Notes under the pieces: generated by a model
Databases searched by the model: none
Told to the model about the DNA's origin: nothing
The model's input: the letters and a program-made list of their open reading frames with translations, nothing else
Made by a program: the position numbers and the translations under genes
Assembly (NCBI RefSeq): GCF_900100945.1
Contig: NZ_FNCG01000003.1
Span: forward strand, 1 to 64,000
Length of the DNA: 64,000 nucleotides
Reading direction: 5' to 3'
DNA from: Mucilaginibacter gossypii
GTDB lineage: Bacteria > Bacteroidota > Bacteroidia > Sphingobacteriales > Sphingobacteriaceae
In this document: one piece after another, positions 9,690 through 19,107 of the stretch
Numbering within the stretch: the first letter of the stretch is position 1
How the letters are laid out: the number at the start of each line of letters is the position of its first letter

Positions 9690-10835
9690 ATGAATAAATT
9701 ATTGCTTACAATAAAAACGGTATTAAGCGCATGCGCTGTTATGGGTATGATAGGTAGTGCATTTGCCCAACTGCCTGCAAAAACAGAGGTGTTGGCCGGT
9801 ATGGCCCTGGCCAATAATTATTTTATGCAGAAATGGCCGGATCCGGGAACGTCTGTTACCGTAAAAAATGTCACCCGTACCAGCAATTTGTGGACGAGGG
9901 CTGTTTATTACGAAGGGCTGATGGCGATGTATAAAATCGATCCTCAAAAAAGGTACTATGATTATGCAGTTGATTGGGGCGAAAAACATCAGTGGAGCCC
10001 TCGTGGCGCTGTTGATACCCGTAATGCCGACAATCAATGCTGCGGGCAAACCTATATCGATCTTTACCTGGTAGATAAAAAGCCAGAACGCATTGAAAAA
10101 ATAAAGCAAAGCATCGACCTGATGGTGAACAGCGAAAAAAAGGATGACTGGAACTGGATAGATGCGCTGCAAATGGCTATGCCGGTATATGCCAGGCTCG
10201 GTGCGGTGTATAACGACAATAAGTATTATGAAAAGATGTTCGACATCTACAATTACTCAAAAACCGTTCACGGTGGCAAAGGATTGTATAACACGGTCGA
10301 TCATCTTTGGTGGCGTGATAAAGACTTTGTACCCCCATATAAAGAGCCTAACGGAGCGGATTGCTACTGGTCGCGCGGGAACGGTTGGGTAGTGGCTGCC
10401 ATGCTGCGCGTGTTAGAAGTTATGTCTAAAAATGCACCTCATCGCAATGAATACTTATCGGTTTATAAAGAAATGATTGAGGCTTTGGTGCCTCTGCAAC
10501 GTGCTGATGGCTATTGGAATGTGAGCCTGAAGGACTCGACCAATTTTGGCGGTAAGGAACTATCGGGCACGGCTTTGTTTACTTACGGTATGGCCTGGGG
10601 GATCAATCATGGGATCCTTAAAAAGAAAACCTATCTGCCAATAGTTTTCAAAGCATGGAATGCCATTGCAAAAGAGTGCCTGCATCCGGATGGCATGCTG
10701 GGTTTTGTACAGGGAACAGGCAAAGAGCCAAAAGACGGACAGCCGGTAGGGTACAATAATGTGCCCGATTTTGAAGATTATGGTTTGGGGTGTTTCCTGT
10801 TGGCCGGCAGCGAAGTTTATAAACTGAGCAAATAA
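9690..10835 (+). CDS. Unsaturated rhamnogalacturonyl hydrolase, GH105
   Basis: 381 residues, signal peptide ending at FAQ. GH105 enzymes (YteR/YesR type) hydrate and cleave the 4,5-unsaturated galacturonyl end left by pectate or rhamnogalacturonan lyases. The family blocks are visible: LWTRAVYYEGLMAMY, DTRNADNQCCGQTYIDLY (with the conserved Asp and CCGQ), DCYWSRGNGWV, and LSGTALFTYGMAWGI near the C-terminus. This is the strongest substrate clue in the operon: it needs lyase products, yet no polysaccharide lyase gene is present in the window, so that enzyme must be encoded elsewhere. The stop codon overlaps the next start (TAATG). Confidence 0.9.
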   Translation: MNKLLLTIKTVLSACAVMGMIGSAFAQLPAKTEVLAGMALANNYFMQKWPDPGTSVTVKNVTRTSNLWTRAVYYEGLMAMYKIDPQKRYYDYAVDWGEKHQWSPRGAVDTRNADNQCCGQTYIDLYLVDKKPERIEKIKQSIDLMVNSEKKDDWNWIDALQMAMPVYARLGAVYNDNKYYEKMFDIYNYSKTVHGGKGLYNTVDHLWWRDKDFVPPYKEPNGADCYWSRGNGWVVAAMLRVLEVMSKNAPHRNEYLSVYKEMIEALVPLQRADGYWNVSLKDSTNFGGKELSGTALFTYGMAWGINHGILKKKTYLPIVFKAWNAIAKECLHPDGMLGFVQGTGKEPKDGQPVGYNNVPDFEDYGLGCFLLAGSEVYKLSK

Positions 10836-13303
10836 TGAAAAAGGTATCCTTGTTTTTAGCTTTTGTTTTAATCGGGGTGACTGCCTTTGCGCAAACGGGT
10901 ATTGGCAGCAATAAATCCGGATACAAAAAAGATGGCAACACCTTGTTATTCAGTAACGCCAACGGAGATGTTAAAATTGAGTTGTGCTCAGCATCCATGT
11001 TTCGGGTAAGGGCCAGTTGGAGCCGCAAATTTGCACCGGATGAGCACTTAATGCAGGAAAATTATACGTGGCCCGCTGTTGATTATAAAATAACTGATGC
11101 TAAATCGGCATACATAATCCAAACGTCGGCCTTGATTATCACGGTAATTAAATCACCGTTTATAATTAATGTCGCAGACAGCAAGGGCGTGATGTTATCA
11201 TCAGAGTACGTGCCTGATAGTAAACAAAATGGAGGTTTGCATCACATAGGTGATATGGTTATGTGTACTAAAGACTTGCTTCCCGATGAGCATTTCTTTG
11301 GCTTTGGTGAGCGCATGGATTTTACCGAACAGCGTAACAAACTGGTAAAGCTGAACGTGGGCCGGGGAAAAAGCAAAAATAATTTGCTTGGCGCTTATAA
11401 TATCAACGAAGCTAACTACTGCCCGGTGCCATTTTTTATGAGCACTAAGGGCTATGGCATCTATCTGCATAATTCATCAGCTACCGAATGGGATATGGGT
11501 AGCAAAACTGATGATGAATACAGCTTTAAAGCGAATGATGGCGAATTGGATTACTACTTTATTTACGGTCCAACGTTCCCGGTTATTTTAAGCAGTTATT
11601 TAAGCATCACAGGTAAATCGCCATTGTTGCCGAGGTTTGCCTTCGGTTTGCATATGGGCACTTATAGCGGCGGCACCTGGGGACATGAGGAACTTACTTC
11701 GGACAGATATGTAATAGAACTGGCCCGCAAAATGCGCGAGATGGGGATCCCGGTTGATATCCTTTTCCTCGATTCAACCTGGCGCTTGTTTGGTAAAAAT
11801 GGGGGCAAAGGAGCTACCTCCTTTGAATGGCGCGAAACATTTAAGGATCCCAAAGCCATGTTTGATAGCCTGTATGCCATGAACTTTAAAATGGTGGGCC
11901 TGCATATCCGCCCAAGGTTTGATAACGCCAAAAATCTGAACCTGCTTGATGAGGCACAGGCCAAAGGTTTTACCTATCCCGAAAATGGCAAACCAGGCGA
12001 GTTTGTGAACTTTTTTGATCAGCGGGCTGCAAACTGGTGGTGGTATAACGGCGTGATGAAAGTAGCCTCAATTGGTGCTAAATTCCTGAAAACAGATGAA
12101 GGCAGTGCCTTTGGTTCATTAGCCAATGAAAGTGAAAAAGTTGGGCCTACTGGTAGAGAAGTGGCACAACTTCATAATGTATTTCCCATCGCTTATGCTA
12201 AAGCTCCGTATTTAAAATTTCAGGAATATAATGGCATTCGCGGATTAAATCAAACCCGGGAAGGTTATTCAGGGATCCAACGTTATCCCTTCATTTTTGC
12301 CGGTGATTGGCCAAGCGAATGGCAATACTTTGCTCCGGTTATAAAAGCCGGGTTAAATATTGGCCTGTCGGGCGTTGGATATTGGGCACATTGCATGGGC
12401 GGTTTTGAACACGCGGCCGATCCGGAATTATACATGCGTTGGGTACAGTTTGGTATGTTTAGTCCGGTAGCTATGGTTTTTGGTATGGACCATCCGGGCT
12501 ATAAAGAACCCTGGAATTATGGGGCTGAGGCTTTGGCTAACTTTAAAAAGTACGACGATCTGCGTTACAGGATGATTCCCTATATCTATAGCAATGCGTA
12601 CACGCAATATCAAACCGGTATGCCGCTTATGCGCGCTTTGGTGCTGGAATACCAGGACGATCCCAATACCTACAATATAGCCGATCAATACCTGTTTGGT
12701 GACAACATGATGGTTTGCCCGGTAACTGTAAAGGGCGCACAAACGCGTACTGTTTATTTACCAAAAGGAATTTGGTTTGACTATTGGACGGGCATAAAAT
12801 ATACCGGAAAGCAATATATCCATATCCTGACCCCTCCAGATCATCTACCCATTTTTGTAAAAGCAGGAGGCATTATCCCAATGCAACTGGCCATGAAATA
12901 CATGGATGAAAAACCGGTAGATGTGATAACGCTGGACGTGTTTTTGGGCCAGGCATCTGAGTTTAAGTTGTATGAAGATGATGGCATCAGTTTAAAATAT
13001 AAACAGGGCGACAAGGCGATCACCCAAATTGCTGTGACCAATACTGCCGATGGCTGGCAACTGCAAATTAAAAAGCCCACAGGTAACTTTACCCCGGCGC
13101 AGCATACTTATTTGACAAAAATACATTGGGCTTATGATAATGCTCCATCTTCAATAATAGAAAATAATGAAACATTGAAAGCGGCTGATCATGTTGAAGC
13201 ATTAGACAAAACAGCTGGCTGGTATTATGATAAAATCAATCATTTGCTTTGGATAAAAACATCCAATAGTAACAGGGATGATATTACCCTTAATTTTAAA
13301 TAG
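10835..13303 (+). CDS. Glycoside hydrolase family 31 (alpha-glucosidase/xylosidase/galactosidase family)
   Basis: 822 residues, signal peptide ending at FAQ. After an N-terminal beta-sandwich the TIM barrel carries GH31 signatures: FLDSTW on strand 3, FLKTDEGSAFG with nucleophile Asp 421, and FAGDWPSEW with acid/base Asp 491, then GYWAHCMGGF. The C-terminal beta domains follow, including the typical DYWTG block. Family members cleave alpha-glucosides, alpha-xylosides or alpha-galactosides. In a pectin operon an alpha-galactosidase-like or alpha-xylosidase role is possible, but the specificity loop cannot be read confidently. It is translationally coupled to GH105 by a one-base overlap. Confidence 0.86.
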   Translation: MKKVSLFLAFVLIGVTAFAQTGIGSNKSGYKKDGNTLLFSNANGDVKIELCSASMFRVRASWSRKFAPDEHLMQENYTWPAVDYKITDAKSAYIIQTSALIITVIKSPFIINVADSKGVMLSSEYVPDSKQNGGLHHIGDMVMCTKDLLPDEHFFGFGERMDFTEQRNKLVKLNVGRGKSKNNLLGAYNINEANYCPVPFFMSTKGYGIYLHNSSATEWDMGSKTDDEYSFKANDGELDYYFIYGPTFPVILSSYLSITGKSPLLPRFAFGLHMGTYSGGTWGHEELTSDRYVIELARKMREMGIPVDILFLDSTWRLFGKNGGKGATSFEWRETFKDPKAMFDSLYAMNFKMVGLHIRPRFDNAKNLNLLDEAQAKGFTYPENGKPGEFVNFFDQRAANWWWYNGVMKVASIGAKFLKTDEGSAFGSLANESEKVGPTGREVAQLHNVFPIAYAKAPYLKFQEYNGIRGLNQTREGYSGIQRYPFIFAGDWPSEWQYFAPVIKAGLNIGLSGVGYWAHCMGGFEHAADPELYMRWVQFGMFSPVAMVFGMDHPGYKEPWNYGAEALANFKKYDDLRYRMIPYIYSNAYTQYQTGMPLMRALVLEYQDDPNTYNIADQYLFGDNMMVCPVTVKGAQTRTVYLPKGIWFDYWTGIKYTGKQYIHILTPPDHLPIFVKAGGIIPMQLAMKYMDEKPVDVITLDVFLGQASEFKLYEDDGISLKYKQGDKAITQIAVTNTADGWQLQIKKPTGNFTPAQHTYLTKIHWAYDNAPSSIIENNETLKAADHVEALDKTAGWYYDKINHLLWIKTSNSNRDDITLNFK

Positions 13304-13322
13304 ATTGCGATAATCGTCTCCT

Positions 13323-14930
13323 ATGAAAAAGTTCCTTCAAACCATCTTTCTTTTTGCAGTAGCAAGCAATCCAATATTTGCCCAGGATAAGCAACCAGCT
13401 AAGCGGCCAAACATCATTATTATTTTGGCCGATGATATGGGCTACTCGGATATAGGCTGTTTCGGCTCCGACACGCAAACGCCCAATCTTGATGCGATGG
13501 CGAAAGGTGGTTTGCGCATGACCCAGTTTTACAACGCATCGCGCTGCTGCCCAACCCGCGCGTCGTTACTTACTGGGCTTTATCAGCATCAGGCCGGGGT
13601 AGGCGATATGGTAAACCACCGCGATGTACCGGCTTACCAGGGCTACCTGAACCAAAACTGCGTAACCATAGCCGAAGCGCTTAAAGAAGGTGGCTATAAT
13701 ACGCTGATGGCAGGCAAATGGCATGTGGGTACAGACCCCTCGCGCTGGCCGGTTAAACGCGGTTTTGATCATTACTTTGGTTTGATAGACGGTGCAAGCA
13801 GCTATTTTACTCCAACCATGCCGTACCGCCCTAATCAAAAGCTTACCATTGCTTTAGATGATAAGGAATATACACCGGGACCAAACTGGTATTCAACCAA
13901 TGCTTATGCCGATTATGCCCTTAAATTTATTGAGGGTAATAAAGGTACAGGCAAGCCATTCTTTTTGTACATGGCTTTTACCAGTCCGCACTGGCCAATT
14001 CAGGCGCTGCCTGAGGATATTGCCAAATACAAAGGCAAGTACCTGAAAGGTTGGGATAAACTCAGGCAGGAACGGCTTGAACGTCAAAAGCAATTAGGTA
14101 TCATTCGCAAAGATGAAAAGCTTTCGCCAAGGGATAAGAGCGTACCGGAATGGGATAGCCTTACTCCTGAAGAAAAAGAGCAGTTTGATACTAAAATGGC
14201 CGTATACGCTGCGATGGTTGACCGGATGGATCAGAATATAGGCCGCATCAGGAAAAAACTTAAAGAGCTGGGCGAGGATAAAAATACGGTGATCATGTTC
14301 CTGTCAGACAATGGGGCCAGTAATGAAACTATTGCCGGACCGGGTTTTACCTCCGAGGTACTGGCTGCAAACAGTAAGCCTGCAAGTGATCCAACATCTT
14401 TTACATCGTACGGGTCATTAGGTGCCAATGTGAGCGATACGCCTTTTCGCTTGTTTAAGCACTGGGAATATGAGGGCGGCACAGCTACCCCTTTTATAGC
14501 TTATTTCCCCGATGTGATTAAGCCGGGGGCAATAGTCAATAAACCTGCCCACATTATCGATCTGATGGCTACCTGCCTTGATCTGGCCGGAGCAACTTAT
14601 CCCAAAGTTTATCATGGCAATAGCATTACACCCACGGAGGGTATAAGTCTTGTCCCGGTATTTAAAGGCCAGAAGTGGCAAGGACATAACGGGCTGTTTT
14701 TTGAACACGAGGGCAATCGTGCTGTAAGGAAGGGCGACTGGAAACTGGTATCGCAACGCCCCGAAAATAAATGGGAACTCTATAATATCAGCACGGACCG
14801 CTCCGAGCTAAATGACCTGAGTGTCCAATACCCTCAAAAAGTAGCTGAACTTGAAGCAATGTATAGCGACTGGGCCGCCCGTGCTGGTGTTGTGGAGTTT
14901 GATAAGTTAGCAAAAGCGAAACGTGAATAA
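13323..14930 (+). CDS. Arylsulfatase-type sulfatase (S1 family), formylglycine Cys type
   Basis: 535 residues, signal peptide ending at FAQ. The maturation signature is present as CCPTRASLLTG, where Cys 76 would be oxidised to formylglycine by an anaerobic or aerobic maturase. Metal-binding LADDMGYSDIGCFG and GKWHVG, and FLSDNGAS, complete the S1 pattern. It removes sulfate esters from a carbohydrate or similar substrate. It is the last gene of the operon, 19 bases after GH31. A sulfatase among pectin enzymes is unusual because land-plant pectin is not sulfated, so the true substrate may be an algal or otherwise sulfated pectic polymer, or the gene may serve another glycan. Confidence 0.88.
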   Translation: MKKFLQTIFLFAVASNPIFAQDKQPAKRPNIIIILADDMGYSDIGCFGSDTQTPNLDAMAKGGLRMTQFYNASRCCPTRASLLTGLYQHQAGVGDMVNHRDVPAYQGYLNQNCVTIAEALKEGGYNTLMAGKWHVGTDPSRWPVKRGFDHYFGLIDGASSYFTPTMPYRPNQKLTIALDDKEYTPGPNWYSTNAYADYALKFIEGNKGTGKPFFLYMAFTSPHWPIQALPEDIAKYKGKYLKGWDKLRQERLERQKQLGIIRKDEKLSPRDKSVPEWDSLTPEEKEQFDTKMAVYAAMVDRMDQNIGRIRKKLKELGEDKNTVIMFLSDNGASNETIAGPGFTSEVLAANSKPASDPTSFTSYGSLGANVSDTPFRLFKHWEYEGGTATPFIAYFPDVIKPGAIVNKPAHIIDLMATCLDLAGATYPKVYHGNSITPTEGISLVPVFKGQKWQGHNGLFFEHEGNRAVRKGDWKLVSQRPENKWELYNISTDRSELNDLSVQYPQKVAELEAMYSDWAARAGVVEFDKLAKAKRE

Positions 14931-15279
14931 TTAAAAAGTATAGACTGGCTTTAAGTTTGTGTATTCCCGCTTTTACCAATGCCAATGTTTTAGCTCAGTT
15001 CCACATAGTACCGTTAATGCCCATCCACAAACCAATGAAATAACGATGGCCCGCCGCCCCTGTTTACACTGCTGCTATCGGTGAGCCGTCTATTTTTTTA
15101 TTTCGATAAGCAGGATTACAGCCGGTGGTGAGGTAGAGGAACTGCAATTATCAATTTGTTGTTTTCATGGTGATGTTATTATCACAAAAAAAGGTGATTT
15201 TCTTTTACTGCGAAGCCGGGCTCTGCCCGGAGGAAGATAACTGACGTTGTGCTTGGGTTTACTTTTAACAGGTGTCGTC
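14931..15279. other. Gene-free gap between convergent genes with small hairpins
   Basis: No convincing gene is seen. Two hairpins stand out. ATCAC (15181-15185) and GTGAT (15194-15198) frame an A-rich loop and are followed by TTTCTTTT on the plus strand; this could end the polysaccharide operon, but the stem is only five pairs. CCGGGC/GCCCGG at 15216-15230 has a three-base loop and no T-run. The rest shows no coding pattern. Confidence 0.4.
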
Positions 15280-16134
15280 TTATCCGTTTACTACTTCGCC
15301 GCCGTTTACATGGATTACCTGACCTGTAATAAAGGAAGAGTCGTCTGAAGCCAGGAAAACATAGGCGGGACCAAGCTCAGAAGGCTGTCCGGCACGTTTC
15401 ATAGCCGTTTCACAGCCAAACTTTTTGATCTTTTCTTCGTCGAAGGTGGATACAATAAGTGGGGTCCAGACCGGTCCGGGCGCTACGGCGTTAACCCGGA
15501 TCCCTTTTTCTGTCAGGTTGGTAGCCAGTGATCGCGTAAAGGTAGTGATAGCGCCTTTGGTTGATGAGTAATCAATAAGCGAAGGCGAAGAACGATAGGC
15601 GGTTACCGAAGTGGTATTGATAATGCAATCGCCTGCATGCATGTGATCTAATGCAGCTTCTGCAAAATAAAAATAGGCAAATATATTGGTGCGGAAGGTA
15701 ACATCCAGTTGTCCGGGATCAATTGCCCTGACGTCTTTTTGCGGGAATTGCATACCTGCATTGTTCACCAGGATATTGAGTTTACCAAATTCTTGTATGG
15801 TTTGTTGTACCGCGTGTTTGCAAAAGGCCGGGTCTTTTACGTCCCCTTTAATAAGCAAGCATTGCTGGCCTGTTAATTCAACCAGGTCCTTTGTGATTTC
15901 GGCATCTTCGTCCTCCTCCAGGTAAACGATGGCCACATTAGCACCTTCCTGCGCAAAATGTACGCTTACCGCGCGGCCAATTCCACTATCGCCCCCGGTA
16001 ATGAGGGCTATTTTTCCTTGCAACTTTCCGGCAGCTTTATAGTTGTCTTTAATGTATTCCGGAGCCGGATGCATCTTTGCTTCAATACCTGGCTGCCTAT
16101 CCTGCTTTTGCGGTGTTTCTTCTTTGGTTATCAT
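15280..16134 (-). CDS. Short-chain dehydrogenase/reductase, general-stress type
   Basis: 284 residues when started at the ATG at 16134 (MITKEETPQ). A longer frame reaches 16269, but its extra 45 residues look non-conserved and the family normally begins with this charged Gln/Pro-rich tail and an EYIKDNYKAAGKLQGK linker. The Rossmann motif is TGGDSGIG, the catalytic motif YSSTKGA (Tyr-x3-Lys), and VNNAGMQ is present. This matches the YhdG/YghA group of SDR oxidoreductases, often linked to general stress and NADP-dependent alcohol or aldehyde reduction. The true substrate is unknown. It lies downstream of the catalase gene on the same strand, separated by a terminator. Confidence 0.85.
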   Translation of the reverse strand: MITKEETPQKQDRQPGIEAKMHPAPEYIKDNYKAAGKLQGKIALITGGDSGIGRAVSVHFAQEGANVAIVYLEEDEDAEITKDLVELTGQQCLLIKGDVKDPAFCKHAVQQTIQEFGKLNILVNNAGMQFPQKDVRAIDPGQLDVTFRTNIFAYFYFAEAALDHMHAGDCIINTTSVTAYRSSPSLIDYSSTKGAITTFTRSLATNLTEKGIRVNAVAPGPVWTPLIVSTFDEEKIKKFGCETAMKRAGQPSELGPAYVFLASDDSSFITGQVIHVNGGEVVNG

Positions 16135-16299
16135 AGATTCTTTTAAAAAAGTGTTGTTGTTGAGTTGACTAACGAAAGCCGGAACACAGACGCTTATTGA
16201 AAGTTGTTTAAACTTTCTTAAAAAATCGTTAGCTCTAAAGCTTTCGAAAAGGGGGGGAGTTAGCGGCATTAAAAATGCCTGGGCAACTGTTTAATAAAA

Positions 16300-16322
16300 G
16301 CCGTCATCAGCAGGATGACGGC
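16300..16322 (-). terminator. Intrinsic terminator after the manganese catalase gene
   Basis: Perfect nine-base arms GCCGTCATC and GATGACGGC enclose a five-base loop. On the minus strand TTTTATT follows, and on the plus strand a run of eight T starts six bases later. It sits just beyond the catalase stop and before the SDR start, so it probably separates the two transcripts. The plus-strand T-run means it could act in both directions. Confidence 0.75.
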
Positions 16323-16343
16323 CGGTAGTTTTTTTTAAGTATT

Positions 16344-17294
16344 TCAGGCCGTTTTATTATTATCAGGATAAATACTCCATTGCGCCACGCCTTCGGGCTC
16401 AGAGTCCTTTACTTCGGTGCTTTTTTCCTGGCTCATTTGCTTATTCAGCTTTTCGGCCTGTTTAAGTTCCCTCGCCTTATCGTCTTCCAGTTGGGTGAGG
16501 CCCTGTGTTTCCCTGACGTGCTTTACCGGGTCAGCTATGTAAATAAATTCTTTTTCCAAATCGGGCATTTCGCCTTCGTTCCACGGGCCGTGAACGTCGG
16601 CACCATTAGACATATTGAAATACTGCTGGGTAAAGCGTGGATCGGCTGCCAGTACCCCTGGTGGAAAGTTCGGCTGGATATCGTTTAAAGCCGCTTCAAA
16701 CATCTTGTAATGCGCCACTTCACGGGTCATCAGGAAAGACAGTGTTTCGTGAATGTAAGGATCATTGGTGAATTTCATCAGGTGTTCATAAACCAGCTTG
16801 GCGCGTGACTCTGAGGCAAGGTTACTGCGAAGATCGACGGTCAGGTCGCCATTTGAATGGATATAACTTGCACACCATGGTATGCCCTGGCTGTTGCGGG
16901 GCGTAACACCGCCGCCTGTAATAACGCCAAACTGTGGATTGGCGAATACTGCCTGGTGAATAATATCTTCTTTGGCAGCTTTACCATTCAAAACCTGCAT
17001 GATCTCGGAACTGTCGGCAGCATTCTTAAGTTCGCCATTAACGCCTTTGAGGAGCATTTGAATAGTGGCGCCCACGATTTCAAGGTGACTGAATTCCTCT
17101 GTGGCGATATCCATCAGCATATCATATTTGTCGGGGTACGGCACCTTGGCACCAAAGGCCTGCGTGAAGTATTGCATGGCTGCGGCCAGTTCGCCGTTCT
17201 CTCCGCCAAACTGTTCCAGCAATAAATTGGCAAACCGGGGATCGGGGCGCGATACGCGCGCGTTAAATTGTAGTTCTTTTACATGGTGAAACAT
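16344..17294 (-). CDS. Manganese (non-haem) catalase
   Basis: 316 residues, cytoplasmic. It disproportionates hydrogen peroxide at a dimanganese centre held in a four-helix bundle. The family start MFHHVKELQFNARVSRPDPRFANLLLEQFGG is visible in pieces, followed by DIATEEFSHLEIV (metal ligands Glu and His) and FLMTREVAHYKMFEAAL (second Glu and His). A Lys/Glu-rich tail (TQLEDDKARELKQAEKLN) follows, as in Bacteroidota members. The length fits the family. It protects against peroxide and sits near the stress-type SDR, but a terminator separates the two. Confidence 0.93.
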   Translation of the reverse strand: MFHHVKELQFNARVSRPDPRFANLLLEQFGGENGELAAAMQYFTQAFGAKVPYPDKYDMLMDIATEEFSHLEIVGATIQMLLKGVNGELKNAADSSEIMQVLNGKAAKEDIIHQAVFANPQFGVITGGGVTPRNSQGIPWCASYIHSNGDLTVDLRSNLASESRAKLVYEHLMKFTNDPYIHETLSFLMTREVAHYKMFEAALNDIQPNFPPGVLAADPRFTQQYFNMSNGADVHGPWNEGEMPDLEKEFIYIADPVKHVRETQGLTQLEDDKARELKQAEKLNKQMSQEKSTEVKDSEPEGVAQWSIYPDNNKTA

Positions 17295-17415
17295 AACATT
17301 TGATTTTGGTAGATAGTGTTATGATACAACCAAGGGTAGTGTTTTATGTTTTATAATTTAATAAATTTTTTTAATATGAAATAAAAGTGATCTATTTTAC
17401 CAATCATTAATATGA

Positions 17416-19101
17416 TTACTGTTTCAATAAACTGCAAAATTTGAGCATCGACTGCGGAGTAATGCTCCAGTTAGGTGCTTTAATATCACCCCAGGCTTTG
17501 GGGTTGTCATATAAATTAAAGTAGCAAACGCCAAAAACATGAGGGTTCGCATTTATTGTTTCAGCGGCATCGGCAAGCCATTTGTCCTGGAAGCTTTCTG
17601 ATCCCTTTACACCGAATTCGGTTATGAACAAAGGCTTATCAAGAAATCTCATCCGAAAATATTTTCGGTTAAATATGGTGCTGAAGGCTTCCTGCTTATC
17701 CTGATCGGTAATGTTTTTATCCGGCAAACCGTAAATGGCTATACTGATATAATCTACTACATCGCTTCCGGGCCAAAAATCCGCCGAGCCCCGGTCGCCG
17801 GCAGGTCCCCAAACCTTTCTGACATTTTTGCCCGGTCCTCCGTCAAACTGCATAAAATATCTGAAGGCATTGATATAAGTAACAGGGTCCTGGCTTTGCC
17901 ACTTGTACCGGTGGATAGGGATCTCCATTTCATGCATCCATCTGAGATAAACGATGTTTTGTGTGGCAGAAATTATATTAAATAATTTTTTAATCTGTTT
18001 GTTATAACGGCCGTTTAATATACTTTCCATAACAGCAGTATCCGGTATTCCGCTGGTGTCACGCCATGGCTCCATAGTTACAATAACTTCATGGTGACGG
18101 TTAATGACCTCCGAAAATTTTTTTTCAAAATCGCCTCTTTCAACTTCGCCCCAATCTGTAAAAAGATGTTCTACACTAATTCTTGGTTGATTGAGCAGTT
18201 TTTTATTTGGGTCAAATACCCCAATCTTGAGCGAGGCCCTTACCGGCTTTTTAGCGGCACTATCCGCGTAGTTGTCGGCACTGTATACGGTATTCCGGTA
18301 TTTTATAAAATAGTCTTTTTGTTCGTTTAGCCAACTGTATTTAAAAGGTGTTTTTCCGGTATTATTGTCTATGATCAATACCGGTTTGTCTATAAACCTT
18401 AAGCGATGAAGCTTATGTTTTAACATATCAGAAACCGTACTGTCTTTTGGATAAAAGTGGGTGGTATTTTCTGATTGGCTTCCAAGTGTTATACTTACAT
18501 AATCAACGGTCTTATTTCCGGGCCAGTATTCGGTATCGCCGGGATAACCAGACGGACCCCATATGATTTGTGCCTTTGGGGCAATCATTTTAAATTTTTT
18601 TGAAAAATAATTAAATGAAGTAATATAGTCTTTAGGCGATTTATATTGCCATGGAAATACGCTGGCCGGTACTTCCATGTCAGGATTCCAGCGGATAAAA
18701 ACCTGATGGTGACTTTTTGCCGCCAAAACAGCCAGTTCATGAATCTGCTTATCAAAACTACCATTGAGCACTTCAGTTAAAACGTTGTTTTTATAATCTA
18801 CACCTTTAAGCCAGGTTTCCACGGTGATTAGTACATCATTGTTAGCCAAAGCTGTATCCACATTGCCCCGGCTTGACCTTATAGCCGTATTTTTAAACAC
18901 TGCCGTGTAACAAATAATAGGTTTGGCCGGTAAGGTATCACTTAAATTCCTGCGGTTAAATATGCCAACCACTTGTTCGTTGCTGCGGTAGTAGTTGTTT
19001 GTAAAATAATCACTGCGGAAAATTTTAATGCCCCAAAAGGATATAACGAGGATTATACCTAAACTGATCGCTAAATAAATCTTTACGGACTTTTTTTTCA
19101 T
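17416..19101 (-). CDS. Membrane-anchored protein with two tandem GH26-like barrels, first degenerate
   Basis: 561 residues. One transmembrane segment near residues 8-25 anchors it with the rest outside. Two similar TIM-barrel halves follow (about 50-290 and 295-561). Both share the pattern W-x-G near strand 2, a strand-4 block and WGPxGxxGxxxxWPG. In the second half the GH26 acid/base block is intact (RWMHEME, about residues 386-392) and so is the nucleophile block (FITEFG, Glu near 495). In the first half these read RWNPDME and LIIDNNTG, so both catalytic Glu are replaced. GH26 enzymes cut beta-mannan, beta-1,3-xylan or mixed beta-glucan. It is the last gene of an operon with a GT2 synthase, six bases after it, so it probably trims or releases the polymer made there. 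Confidence 0.75.
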   Translation of the reverse strand: MKKKSVKIYLAISLGIILVISFWGIKIFRSDYFTNNYYRSNEQVVGIFNRRNLSDTLPAKPIICYTAVFKNTAIRSSRGNVDTALANNDVLITVETWLKGVDYKNNVLTEVLNGSFDKQIHELAVLAAKSHHQVFIRWNPDMEVPASVFPWQYKSPKDYITSFNYFSKKFKMIAPKAQIIWGPSGYPGDTEYWPGNKTVDYVSITLGSQSENTTHFYPKDSTVSDMLKHKLHRLRFIDKPVLIIDNNTGKTPFKYSWLNEQKDYFIKYRNTVYSADNYADSAAKKPVRASLKIGVFDPNKKLLNQPRISVEHLFTDWGEVERGDFEKKFSEVINRHHEVIVTMEPWRDTSGIPDTAVMESILNGRYNKQIKKLFNIISATQNIVYLRWMHEMEIPIHRYKWQSQDPVTYINAFRYFMQFDGGPGKNVRKVWGPAGDRGSADFWPGSDVVDYISIAIYGLPDKNITDQDKQEAFSTIFNRKYFRMRFLDKPLFITEFGVKGSESFQDKWLADAAETINANPHVFGVCYFNLYDNPKAWGDIKAPNWSITPQSMLKFCSLLKQ

Positions 19102-19107
19102 TGACGA

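Noticed and set aside
16135..16269. Longer start for the SDR gene
   Set aside because: The extra 45 residues look like translated intergenic sequence, and the family normally begins near the ATG at 16134.
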